From the NCBI GenBank assembly GCA_018364485.1, contig JAGZLX010000013.1, forward strand, positions 1 to 31,356: a DNA stretch of 31,356 nt. Reading direction: 5' to 3'. The notes under the pieces were generated by a model. That model was not told the origin of the DNA and did not search any database. It saw only the letters and a list, made by a program, of their open reading frames with translations. Below, piece after piece: positions 24,062 to 31,356 of the stretch. The position numbers and the translations under genes are program-made. The stretch is from Granulicatella adiacens. GTDB lineage: Bacteria > Bacillota > Bacilli > Lactobacillales > Aerococcaceae. The number at the start of each line of letters is the position of its first letter. Position 1 is the stretch's first letter.

Positions 24062-24919
24062 TAAGAGTAAGCTGATTGTGATAATCAGTTGTACGACTAA
24101 ACCAATGAGTGATAAGTAAATTGGATCGATCGTTGATTCAGTGGCGCTCTTAAACATTGATGACGTAAATGTCACGATGTAAAGTAGGATGTGCGCGAAG
24201 AATACGATCAAGATTCCAACGAATAACCATACTGGACTGATAAATGTCATCACTGTCGCAACGGCTAGTAACACAATCGCTAAAACGTTCATTCCTTCGT
24301 ATTGTGTCAACCAGTAGTTAAATACGTGTTGGCGTTTTTGGAAGACGTGTTTCAATCCATACGATACGCTTGGGAATCCAAGGTAGAACACCGCGTAGAA
24401 GAGGATGAAGCGAATGAACATCCAAATATAGTTTGGTGTGCTTGTTAAGCTTGGTAAGATTGAAATGTCGGCAAATAATTGGTATTGACCAATGAGTGAA
24501 TGAATCAAGTGAGTCGTCACGAATGCAGACATCACTGTTGCAAGGATAATCAATGCATATCCGTAAGTACGGCTATATTGACGCTTACGTGAGTAATGAT
24601 TTGTCGGTTGGACTAAACGTTCTCCAAAGAAAGTGAAGAAGCGTTTGAATTTATTCCATGCACCAGCATAGGCTAGGCGATTATTCTTCACACGGTTTTC
24701 TTGTGAGCTACGGTTATTATCTTCTTCTGGAATACTTGTTTCTACTTTCGTTGTAAACGATGGAGTAGGTTCGTTATTTTCGTCTAAAAGGTCTGTTTGA
24801 ACGCCTTCGTTTGGTTCAATTGACACCGGTTGTGATAGTTCATCTTGAACTGTTCCACAGTAAGGGCAGAGTGTTTCTTGTTCGTCAATCATCTCATGAC
24901 AGAATGGACATTGTTTCAT
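24050..24919 (-). CDS. zinc-ribbon membrane protein (DUF6574-like)
   Basis: 289 aa. N-terminal zinc ribbon with Cys4, Cys7, Cys18 and Cys21 (CPFCHEM...LCPYCGT). Then an acidic, Pro/Ser-rich linker (about 25-80) and a basic stretch before five hydrophobic segments (about 118-140, 165-185, 205-235, 235-255 and 265-288). The layout matches streptococcal and enterococcal zinc-ribbon membrane proteins of unknown role. AGAGGAAGATTC precedes the ATG. The structured RNA at 24982-25143 lies directly upstream on the same strand and could act as its leader. Confidence 0.75.
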   Translation of the reverse strand: MKQCPFCHEMIDEQETLCPYCGTVQDELSQPVSIEPNEGVQTDLLDENNEPTPSFTTKVETSIPEEDNNRSSQENRVKNNRLAYAGAWNKFKRFFTFFGERLVQPTNHYSRKRQYSRTYGYALIILATVMSAFVTTHLIHSLIGQYQLFADISILPSLTSTPNYIWMFIRFILFYAVFYLGFPSVSYGLKHVFQKRQHVFNYWLTQYEGMNVLAIVLLAVATVMTFISPVWLFVGILIVFFAHILLYIVTFTSSMFKSATESTIDPIYLSLIGLVVQLIITISLLLILF

Positions 24920-24981
24920 GAATCTTCCTCTTTCTATGTCTATTTATAAATTTCATTGCTATTGTATCATAATTTCACTAT

Positions 24982-25008
24982 AAAAAAAGACTAGGAACTC
25001 CTAGTCTT
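24982..25008 (-). terminator. terminator of the structured RNA
   Basis: AAGACTAGGA (24987-24996) pairs with TCCTAGTCTT (24999-25008). The seven A residues at 24982-24988 form a U-tract for minus-strand transcripts. Confidence 0.9.
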
Positions 25009-25143
25009 AGCGTGGCATCTTTTCAGATGAGTAGGTCGTGTTCACATCACGAACTACAAACAGCTACATCCGGTAGTGTGCCTAAGCACGCCTGTTCCAC
25101 ATAACTCGCAGTCTCTTATGTACTGCGTGTCGCCTCATCGCAT
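24982..25143 (-). ncRNA. unidentified structured RNA (small RNA or regulatory leader)
   Basis: About 160 bases between a good minus-strand promoter (25151-25179) and a strong minus-strand terminator (24982-25008). No ORF. Paired arms, as plus-strand coordinates: GATGAG/CTCATC closing stem (25026-25031 with 25134-25139), a CATCT-GAAA-AGATG hairpin on the transcript (25016-25029) sharing bases with the closing stem, TCGTG/CACGA, GTGC/GCAC, and ACATAA/TTATGT. The overlap means the closing stem and the small hairpin exclude each other, as in riboswitches. The downstream gene starts 63 bases past the terminator. It lacks the conserved SRP, tmRNA and RNase P motifs I know; 6S cannot be excluded. 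Confidence 0.7.
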
Positions 25144-25150
25144 AGAACAT

Positions 25151-25179
25151 ATTATAGCAGAGGGTGTGTGGAATGTCAT
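25151..25179 (-). promoter_or_regulatory. sigma-A promoter of the structured RNA
   Basis: On the minus strand: -35 ATGACA (25174-25179), exactly 17-base spacer, -10 TATAAT (25151-25156). It lies just past the end of gloA, giving a start near 25143. Confidence 0.8.
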
Positions 25180-25186
25180 GTATGAA

Positions 25187-25564
25187 CTATTTTTCGCGGA
25201 TGACTTCGATTTTATATCCATCTAAGTCTTTTACGAAATAGTAGTTTGCAGGATGTCCTGGTAAACCTTTTAATTCTGTAACGTCATAGCCTTTCGCAAC
25301 GTGTTCAGCGTGAAGAGCTTCTAAGTCTTTAGCGCTGATAGCGATATGACCATATCCGTCGCCGATTTCGTAAGGGCCGTGGCCGTAGTTATATGTTAAT
25401 TCTAATTCGTAATCGTCACCTTCGAATGCTAAGTAAACGATTGTGAATTTGTGTTCTGGGAAGTCTTTTCTGTGAGTTTCTTTAAAACCAAATGCTTCTT
25501 CGTAGAAACGAATGCTTTCTTCTAGATTTTGAACACGGACACAAGTATGTAACATTTTTGACAT
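25187..25564 (-). CDS. gloA: glyoxalase I (lactoylglutathione lyase)
   Basis: Converts the methylglyoxal-glutathione hemithioacetal to S-lactoylglutathione. 125 aa, a single vicinal-oxygen-chelate domain of usual length. His in MLHTCVRVQ, Glu in YELELTYN, His in DGYGHIAI and Glu near the end in GYKIEVI are the four metal ligands of the family. ATG 25564 is chosen because GGAGGT lies just upstream; the longer frame adds 13 residues overlapping that site. The presence of gor in the same window supports a glutathione-dependent route. Confidence 0.9.
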   Translation of the reverse strand: MSKMLHTCVRVQNLEESIRFYEEAFGFKETHRKDFPEHKFTIVYLAFEGDDYELELTYNYGHGPYEIGDGYGHIAISAKDLEALHAEHVAKGYDVTELKGLPGHPANYYFVKDLDGYKIEVIREK

Positions 25565-25677
25565 GATGTGACCTCCTTTATTTATTTTCCTTAAGCCTAA
25601 CAAACTCTATAAATAAATACAAGTTTTCGAGACTGTTTTCGTTTCGCGAACAAATGTATTCGATTAGTGGAAATGTG

Positions 25678-25706
25678 TTGCGTTCTTTTCGTTAATTTGG
25701 TAGTCT
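25678..25706 (+). promoter_or_regulatory. promoter of the aspartate kinase gene
   Basis: TTGCGT (25678-25683), 17-base spacer, TAGTCT (25701-25706) with a TGG extended -10, 30 bases before the ATG. The -10 is imperfect. No room or sign for a lysine riboswitch. Confidence 0.5.
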
Positions 25707-25736
25707 AGTACCATTGAAAAAATAAGGAAGTGTCAT

Positions 25737-27113
25737 ATGAAAGTAATCAAATTTGGTGGAAGCTCTTTAGCAAATGCCACTCAATTAAGAAAGGTCTTTA
25801 ATATCGTAAAATCTGACGAAAAACGTAAAATCGTTGTGGTTTCAGCCCCAGGAAAACGTACGTCTGACGATGAAAAAGTAACAGACCTATTAATCCAATT
25901 AGCAACTTCTCATATCGAAGGGAATTATGATGAAGAAGTCTTAAAGAAAATCTTAGTGCGTTATAAAGAAATTTGTGATGAATTAGAATTAAAACCAGAA
26001 GTATTTGAACTCGTTCGTATTCATTTTAAAAACTTAAAAGAAAGAAACGACTTAGCTCCTGACTATTTAATGGATGCTTACAAAGCAAGCGGGGAAGATT
26101 TAAATGCGCGCCTAATCGCGTCATACTTCAACCAAGAAGGTCTTGCTGCGAAATACGTGGGACCACGTGAAGCCAAACTTTGGGTGAGCGATACTCCAGG
26201 GGAAGCTCGTATTTTAGAAGAAAGCTATCATGAATTAGAGTACTTACAATTAACAAATGAAGTGATTATCTTCCCAGGATTCTACGGGGTGACAAAAGAA
26301 GGGAATGTCGTAACATTCTCACGTGGCGGATCTGATATTACAGGTTCGATTTTAGCCAATGCCGTGAACGCAGAAGAGTACGAGAACTTCACAGACGTTG
26401 ATGCGATTTATGTAGCAAGTCCTAAAATCGTGCATAAACCACTGGCCATCGATGTGTTATCTTATACAGAAATGCGTGAGTTATCTTATGCAGGGTTCTC
26501 AGTATTCCACACAGAAGCGCTTCTTCCTTCTATCAAAAAAGGAATTCCAGTGCACGTGTGCAATACGAATAACCCTGAAGCAAGTGGAACTTACATTATG
26601 AAAGGAAAGGTCACTTCTCCAAATGTTATTTCTGGGATTGCAAGTTCACCAGGCTTCGTAAGTATTTACGTGAAGAAATACTTGATGAACCATGAGATTG
26701 GTTTCCTTCGTAAAGTATTGACAATTTTCGAAGAAGAAGGCATTTCAATCGAACACATTCCAACAGGGATTGATGATGCGACAATTATTATCCGTGGGGA
26801 AGACGCTACTGACGAACAACTCGACGGTATCGTGGAACGTTTATATGCCGAATTAGACGTGGATGATGCGCACTATATGCGTGGCCTTTGCCTTATCATG
26901 TTAGTAGGGGAAGGGATGGTCAACATGGTCGGTACAACGGCTCGTGTGGCTTCAACGCTTGCTCGTACACAAATCAATATCGAGTTATATAACCAAGGGG
27001 TATCTGAGGTTTCAATGATGTTTGGTATTTTAGACCAATACGAAAAGAAAGCCATCCGTGCGTTATATGATGAGTTCTTCGGTGAAGCGAAAGAATATCA
27101 AGTGGTGGAATAG
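25737..27113 (+). CDS. lysC: aspartate kinase
   Basis: Phosphorylates aspartate, the first step to lysine, threonine and methionine (and diaminopimelate for cell wall). 458 aa. N-terminal kinase motif KFGGSSLAN (5-13), catalytic loop TFSRGGSDITG (193-203), FTDVDAIYVASP, and C-terminal tandem ACT domains for allosteric feedback (about 305-450, with VGEGM and ARVASTLA-type blocks). Single-chain, AKIII-like rather than the alpha/beta type with an internal start. Alone, not next to other aspartate-family genes. AAGGAAG precedes the ATG. Confidence 0.93.
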   Translation: MKVIKFGGSSLANATQLRKVFNIVKSDEKRKIVVVSAPGKRTSDDEKVTDLLIQLATSHIEGNYDEEVLKKILVRYKEICDELELKPEVFELVRIHFKNLKERNDLAPDYLMDAYKASGEDLNARLIASYFNQEGLAAKYVGPREAKLWVSDTPGEARILEESYHELEYLQLTNEVIIFPGFYGVTKEGNVVTFSRGGSDITGSILANAVNAEEYENFTDVDAIYVASPKIVHKPLAIDVLSYTEMRELSYAGFSVFHTEALLPSIKKGIPVHVCNTNNPEASGTYIMKGKVTSPNVISGIASSPGFVSIYVKKYLMNHEIGFLRKVLTIFEEEGISIEHIPTGIDDATIIIRGEDATDEQLDGIVERLYAELDVDDAHYMRGLCLIMLVGEGMVNMVGTTARVASTLARTQINIELYNQGVSEVSMMFGILDQYEKKAIRALYDEFFGEAKEYQVVE

Positions 27114-27166
27114 TTTTTTCACAACACATTTAACTGAATAGTTAACGGTTGTAATTAACCGATGTG

Positions 27167-27201
27167 AAGAGTAGAATATCGATATATTCTGCTCTTTTTT
27201 T
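27167..27201 (+). terminator. terminator of lysC
   Basis: AAGAGTAGAATAT (27167-27179) pairs with ATATTCTGCTCTT (27184 onward, one G-U pair), then a T-run. A smaller hairpin CGGTT/AACCG lies just upstream. Confidence 0.85.
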
Positions 27202-27237
27202 GAGCCAGTATTTTTGAATAGAATAGGAGGGACGAAG

Positions 27238-28617
27238 ATGATTCGTTTCTTATTTAAAGATTCCATTCCAAAACGCATTGCGGCCAGTTTTGCCATTGTG
27301 ATTTTGGTAGGGTCGTTACTACTCAATTTGCCGATTTCACAACTGGCAACGTCAAAGGCTTCGTATTTTGACCATTTATTTACAACCGTATCGATGGTGT
27401 GTGTAACAGGGCTATCGACGCAACCAGTCGCCGAAACGTACAATACTTTTGGACAAGTCATTTGTATGATTTTAATGCAAATCGGTGGATTAGGATTAAT
27501 GAGTATTATTGCCTTTTTCCTCTATGATGCGGGGAAAAAGATGTCACTCGTTAGCAAACTAGCCTTGCAAGATAGTTTAAACCGCGATGATGGTCAGGAT
27601 TTCAAGAAGTATTTAACAACCATTTTTAAATATACATTCTTTATAGAATTTGGTGCGGCTGTCATTCTATCATTCCGTTTCGTTCCGGAACTAGGAACTG
27701 GAAAAGGAATCTTCACCGCGTTCTTCTTTGCGATTTCTGCGTTTTGTAATGCGGGATTTGATAACCTAGGATCGAACAGCCTTATTAACTACGCGACAGA
27801 TCCGCTTTTAAATTTAGTGGTTGCGGCTCTTATTATTCTTGGTGGGATTGGTTTTTCTGTTTGGTTTGATATCAAAAATAGCTATTTAGCTATGAGAGGG
27901 TCGACAAAGAGCAAAAAGAAAAACTCATTCTATCGTCGATTGCATTACCATACAAAGATTGTTCTTTGGTTGACGGGGATTATTCTTCTTAGCGGGACGG
28001 TTTTAACGTTATTAAACGAATGGAATAATCCTGATACTATTGCGAATCTTCCATTTTTCGATAAGGTACTCGTATGCTTCTTCCAAACGGTAACAATGAG
28101 AACGGCTGGATTTGCGACAATCGATTATACAACCGCACATCCAACGAGCCTTCTTCTTTATTGCATCCAAATGCTTATCGGAGGTTCTCCTGGTGGGACT
28201 GCCGGTGGGGTGAAGACGACAACCTTCTTAGTGGTTCTCTTATTCATTCGATCAGAAGTGTACGATCAAAGAATGATTCAATTTAGAAACCACCGTATTT
28301 CGCAAGAGATGGCCAGAAAAGCGTTAACGATTTTTATCGTGTTTACAACACTTATTTTAGGTAGTGTGTTCTTACTCAGTTTAACGGACCCAGATGCGCC
28401 ACTGTTATATACTTTATTTGAAACAATCTCAGCGGTATGTACAGTAGGGGTAACGGCGAATTTAACACCAACCTTATCCTTCCTAGGAAAGATTATTATT
28501 ATGTTGTTGATGTTTATTGGCCGTATCGGACCAGTAACCGTTCTATTAAGTTTCTCAAACAGAAAGAACAAAGCGCTCGACATGAAGTATGCGAAAGCAC
28601 CATTATTAATTGGATAG
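27238..28617 (+). CDS. ktrB: Ktr potassium uptake membrane subunit KtrB
   Basis: K+-translocating membrane subunit, 459 aa. Four filter loops: MVCVTGLSTQ, ISAFCNAGFDNLG, TMRTAGFATID and SAVCTVGVTANLT. The flexible middle-helix region GGSPGGTAGGVKTTT, which gates the pore, is present. ATG 27238 is chosen because GGAGGG lies at good spacing; the frame runs 8 codons further upstream through that site. ktrA follows after 15 bases. Confidence 0.93.
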   Translation: MIRFLFKDSIPKRIAASFAIVILVGSLLLNLPISQLATSKASYFDHLFTTVSMVCVTGLSTQPVAETYNTFGQVICMILMQIGGLGLMSIIAFFLYDAGKKMSLVSKLALQDSLNRDDGQDFKKYLTTIFKYTFFIEFGAAVILSFRFVPELGTGKGIFTAFFFAISAFCNAGFDNLGSNSLINYATDPLLNLVVAALIILGGIGFSVWFDIKNSYLAMRGSTKSKKKNSFYRRLHYHTKIVLWLTGIILLSGTVLTLLNEWNNPDTIANLPFFDKVLVCFFQTVTMRTAGFATIDYTTAHPTSLLLYCIQMLIGGSPGGTAGGVKTTTFLVVLLFIRSEVYDQRMIQFRNHRISQEMARKALTIFIVFTTLILGSVFLLSLTDPDAPLLYTLFETISAVCTVGVTANLTPTLSFLGKIIIMLLMFIGRIGPVTVLLSFSNRKNKALDMKYAKAPLLIG

Positions 28618-28632
28618 AAAGTAGGAATTGTG

Positions 28633-29295
28633 ATGAGAAAAACAGTTGGTATTTTAGGACTAGGTGTGTTTGGGATGACGATTGCCAAACAGCTTAGTGA
28701 ATATGATTGCGACATTATTGCCGTTGACCGTGATGAAGTAAACGTTAATCGTATCGAACCGCTTGTAACAAAGGCCGTGATTGCCGATGTAACAGACGAA
28801 GATGTCTTAAAAGAAATCGGAATTGGCGACTGCGATACAGTAGTGGTAGCTACAGGTTCTAGTTTAGAAGCGAGTATTCTAGCCGTGATGCATTGTACGC
28901 GTCTAGGGGTTCCAGAAATTATCGCTAAAGCAAAAAGCCGTACGACGACTGAAATCTTAACGAAGATGGGTGCGCAACGTGTCGTGAACCCAGAAAAAGA
29001 AACTGGAATTCGTCTCGTGAAGAATATCCTTCACCATAAATTGGCTGAAGTGATTGCACTCGATGGTAATATTTCACTTGTGGAATTTTATCCTCCAAAA
29101 TCATGGGTTGGAAAACAACTTAGTGATTTAGACTTACGTAAAGATTATGATTTAAACTTAATCGGATATCGTGAAGGAAAGGATGAATCTTTAAATACAA
29201 AAGTGTTTGCGGATTTCCTTATTCGTGAAGATGTTGTTCTTGTAGCGATTATCGGCACTGATAGCTTAGATAAAGCCACATTCTTAGAAGATTAA
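28633..29295 (+). CDS. ktrA: Ktr potassium uptake regulatory subunit KtrA
   Basis: Cytosolic ring-forming RCK subunit that gates KtrB on ATP/ADP and c-di-AMP binding (family knowledge). 220 aa, single RCK_N plus RCK_C. Rossmann motif GLGVFG (9-14) and the acidic strand end AVDRDE. ATG 28633 is preferred over GTG 28630 by spacing to AGGA. Operon order is B then A, the reverse of trkA-trkH. Confidence 0.93.
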   Translation: MRKTVGILGLGVFGMTIAKQLSEYDCDIIAVDRDEVNVNRIEPLVTKAVIADVTDEDVLKEIGIGDCDTVVVATGSSLEASILAVMHCTRLGVPEIIAKAKSRTTTEILTKMGAQRVVNPEKETGIRLVKNILHHKLAEVIALDGNISLVEFYPPKSWVGKQLSDLDLRKDYDLNLIGYREGKDESLNTKVFADFLIREDVVLVAIIGTDSLDKATFLED

Positions 29296-29298
29296 TAG

Positions 29299-29342
29299 AA
29301 GAGACCAGATGAATCAAAAAGGGTTCATTTGGTCTCTTTTTT
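29299..29342 (+). terminator. terminator of ktrB-ktrA
   Basis: AAGAGACCAGATGAA (29299-29313) pairs with TTCATTTGGTCTCTT (29324 onward, one G-U pair), then a T-run. Confidence 0.9.
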
Positions 29343-29352
29343 GTGTAAAAAT

Positions 29353-29393
29353 GGGTTCAAACCCTTTTAAAAGCATCCATTTCATAGTACACT
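29353..29393 (+). promoter_or_regulatory. promoter of pepF with adjacent dyad
   Basis: TTTTAA (29365-29370), 17-base spacer, TACACT (29388-29393). Immediately upstream is the dyad GGGTT-CA-AACCC (29353-29364), in a position suited to an operator. Confidence 0.5.
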
Positions 29394-29427
29394 AGGACTA
29401 TCAACTTTTTAGAAAGTAGGGATTATA

Positions 29428-31230
29428 ATGGCCAATAAAAAACCATTAAGACGTGAAGAAGTTCCAGTGGAATTAACTTGGGACCTTTCCGCAATTTACG
29501 AATCTAACGAAGGATTTGAAAAAGACTTAGAATTTGTGAAATCACAAATTCCAGCAGTTGCCGCTGCAAAAGACACAGCACTTAAAGACGGAGAATCATT
29601 ATTAGCATTCTTAAATCTTTTAAACGTAGTAGATGATAAGATTGAAACAGCTTATGTTTACTCACATTTAAAAGCTGACCAAGATACTTCAAATAACGAA
29701 AACCAAGTCTTAAACCAACGTGCGTTCTCAACATACATCGAATTCTCAGGAGCTTCAGCATGGTTTGCCCCAGCAATTTTAGCATTATCTGATGAAGAGT
29801 TCGAAGAGTATTTCAAACAAGAACCAGGCTTAGAAGACTTCCGTGTCTTATTAGAAACAGCGCGTATTAAAAAAGGTCACGTGCTTTCAGATAAAGAAGA
29901 AGCTTTATTATCTAAAGCTAGTGAAGTATTCCAAGGCGCAAGCAAAACGTTCAACTTATTAAACAACGCTGACATCAAGTTTGACGAAATCACAACTGAA
30001 GATGGCGAAAAAGTTGAATTGACAAACGGAAACTACTCAGTATATATCGAGTCTAAAAACCAAGATGTTCGTAAGGAAGCATTCGAAACATTATACAAAC
30101 CTTACATCAACTTAAAAAATACATTCGCAAGCACACTTGGTACAGAAGTGAAAGGTCATAATTTCAGCGCTTTAGTTCATAACTATGACTCAGCTCGTCA
30201 AGCAGCACTTGCTTCAAACCAAGTTCCTGAAGAAGTGTACGATGCTTTAGTAGACGTGGTAAATGAAAAATTACCATTATTGCACCGTTACATCGCATTA
30301 CAACAAAAAGCATTAGGCTTAGATGAATTGCATATGTATGATTTATACGTACCAATCACTGGAGACGCTCCAATTAAATACAACTACCAAGAAGCATCTC
30401 TAGCAAGTGTGGAAGCCTTGAAACCTCTTGGCGAAGAGTACAATGAAATCATGAAGAAAGCATACGCGGAACGTTGGATCGACGTTGCTGAAAACATCGG
30501 TAAACGTAGCGGTGGATATTCAAGTGGAGCATACTCAACAGCACCATACATCCTATTGAACTGGCATGATGAATTATCAAACTTCTTCACATTAGTTCAC
30601 GAGTTAGGACATAGTGCACACAGCTACTTCACTCGTAACACACAACCAAAACAATACGGAGATTACTCAATTTTCTTAGCGGAAATTGCTTCTACAACAA
30701 ACGAAAACATCTTAACAGATTACTTATTGAAGAAACATACAGATAAAGAAGCGCAAAAATATATCTTAAACAACTATTTACACCGCTTCAAATCAACCAT
30801 TTTCCGTCAAACACAATTTGCGGAATTCGAACATAAGATTCACGTAATGGACCAAGAAGGCCAACCATTAACACAAGAATCAATCGCAAAAGCTTATAGC
30901 GAAATCAACGCGAAATACTATGCAAATGTCATCCAAGATGAACAAATCGCATACGAATGGGCACGTATCCCTCACTTCTACATGAACTACTACGTATTCC
31001 AATACGCAACTGGTATGGCTGCAGCGACTGCTTTATCAGATAAAATCTTACATGGAACTCCAGAAGATTTAGAAGCTTACTTAAACTACTTACGTGCAGG
31101 ACGCAGTGACGCTCCAATCGAAGTAATGAAAAAAGCTGGCGTAGACATGACGAAGAAAGACTACTTATACGACGCATTCGACGTATTCGAACAACGCTTA
31201 GCACAACTTGAGGCTCTTATGAGCGAATAA
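29428..31230 (+). CDS. pepF: oligoendopeptidase F (M3B zinc peptidase)
   Basis: Cytosolic zinc peptidase cleaving oligopeptides taken up or released by protein turnover. 600 aa, the family length. Zinc motif HELGH (His391, Glu392, His395) in TLVHELGHSAHSYF; the third ligand Glu lies about 28 residues later in FLAEIASTTNE. The C-terminal block VFQYATGMAAATALSDKI is typical. AAAGTAGGG lies before the ATG. No signal peptide. Single-gene unit. Confidence 0.95.
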   Translation: MANKKPLRREEVPVELTWDLSAIYESNEGFEKDLEFVKSQIPAVAAAKDTALKDGESLLAFLNLLNVVDDKIETAYVYSHLKADQDTSNNENQVLNQRAFSTYIEFSGASAWFAPAILALSDEEFEEYFKQEPGLEDFRVLLETARIKKGHVLSDKEEALLSKASEVFQGASKTFNLLNNADIKFDEITTEDGEKVELTNGNYSVYIESKNQDVRKEAFETLYKPYINLKNTFASTLGTEVKGHNFSALVHNYDSARQAALASNQVPEEVYDALVDVVNEKLPLLHRYIALQQKALGLDELHMYDLYVPITGDAPIKYNYQEASLASVEALKPLGEEYNEIMKKAYAERWIDVAENIGKRSGGYSSGAYSTAPYILLNWHDELSNFFTLVHELGHSAHSYFTRNTQPKQYGDYSIFLAEIASTTNENILTDYLLKKHTDKEAQKYILNNYLHRFKSTIFRQTQFAEFEHKIHVMDQEGQPLTQESIAKAYSEINAKYYANVIQDEQIAYEWARIPHFYMNYYVFQYATGMAAATALSDKILHGTPEDLEAYLNYLRAGRSDAPIEVMKKAGVDMTKKDYLYDAFDVFEQRLAQLEALMSE

Positions 31231-31237
31231 CAAAATT

Positions 31238-31270
31238 AACTCCGAGAGTTCTTACTCTCGGAGTTGTTTT
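31238..31270 (+). terminator. terminator of pepF
   Basis: A perfect 12-bp stem AACTCCGAGAGT (31238-31249) with ACTCTCGGAGTT (31254-31265), loop TCTT, then GTTTTG. Confidence 0.9.
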
Positions 31271-31290
31271 GTTATAAGAGTATATAAAGA

Positions 31291-31316
31291 AAACTCCTCC
31301 AGATGGAGGAGTTTTT
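31291..31316. terminator. second terminator, probably for the next minus-strand gene
   Basis: AAACTCCTCCA (31291-31301) pairs with TGGAGGAGTTT (31304-31314); T-run to the right. The A residues to the left give a weaker U-tract on the minus strand. Confidence 0.75.
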
Positions 31317-31321
31317 GTATG

Positions 31322-31356
31322 TTAACGATTCATATTCACGACTTTTGCTAAGTTGT
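31322..31356 (-). CDS. C-terminal end of a minus-strand gene cut by the window edge
   Basis: The last codons read NLAKVVNMNR then TAA at 31322-31324. The end looks protein-like, and a terminator lies directly downstream. Too short to identify. Confidence 0.45.
   Translation of the reverse strand, partial: NLAKVVNMNR

Noticed and set aside
24982..25143. SRP RNA, tmRNA, RNase P RNA or a known riboswitch
   Set aside because: The conserved motifs of SRP (GGAAGCAGC), tmRNA and RNase P are absent. A short resemblance to part of E. coli 4.5S RNA (GGATGTAGCTG) stands alone and is likely chance. 6S was not excluded and is left open.
25604..25736. Lysine riboswitch before the aspartate kinase gene
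   Set aside because: Only about 130 bases separate the divergent genes, with the promoter 30 bases before the start. There is no room for the roughly 170-base aptamer and no terminator.
1..31356. CRISPR array, prophage or defence island
   Set aside because: No regularly spaced repeats, no cas, phage structural, integrase or restriction genes. The only mobile element visible is the partial IS at the left edge.

Overview
The window is low-GC Firmicute DNA. The gene content (mannose-family PTS, KtrAB and TrkAH, PepF, dPGM, RpiR regulator, strong AGGAGG-type ribosome binding sites) fits the Lactobacillales, perhaps a Carnobacteriaceae-like genus such as Granulicatella. The genus is a guess from protein style, not from a database match. 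Genes are densely packed in short operons, most ending in clear intrinsic terminators.

Layout. 1-752: right end of an IS150-group (IS3 family) insertion sequence. 847-9853: a sugar-acid catabolic locus, made of a divergent RpiR regulator and then one long operon: mannonate dehydratase, a short 6-phosphogluconate dehydrogenase-like enzyme, a D-2-hydroxyacid dehydrogenase, PTS IIC, IID and IIB, an unusual M28-like membrane protein, IIA, a HAD phosphatase and KDPG aldolase. 9854-10369: AT-rich gap with one possible tiny minus-strand ORF. 10407-16018: M16C metalloprotease, O-antigen ligase-like membrane protein (minus), GpmA, and a C39-like orphan protein. 16019-16500: a gap rich in inverted repeats. 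16501-18245: glutathione reductase, then a GC-rich structured tandem element, a terminator and tRNA-Leu(GAG) on the minus strand. 18282-21664: SprT-like protein (minus) and TrkA-TrkH. 21784-24919: DUF1002 protein, a small membrane protein, a DUF4230 protein bracketed by a duplicated terminator, and a zinc-ribbon membrane protein (minus). 24982-25143: an unidentified structured RNA (minus) with its own promoter and terminator. 25187-31356: glyoxalase I (minus), aspartate kinase, KtrB-KtrA, PepF, and the last codons of a minus-strand gene.

How the parts work together. The PTS locus has a dehydratase and KDPG aldolase but no KDG kinase, uronate isomerase or fructuronate reductase. This suggests the PTS supplies the phosphate and the pathway runs on 6-phosphorylated sugar acids to KDPG, then pyruvate and glyceraldehyde-3-phosphate. 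Gor and GloA together imply a glutathione-using cell. Two complete K+ uptake systems of related architecture (TrkAH, KtrBA) lie about 6 kb apart.

Most interesting for follow-up: the degenerate M28-like protein with an inserted membrane hairpin inside the PTS operon; matching acidic DDDF-type tails on IIC and IIA; the two-module structured element at 17862-18094; the RNA at 24982-25143; and the duplicated terminator and gene end flanking the AT-rich DUF4230 gene.
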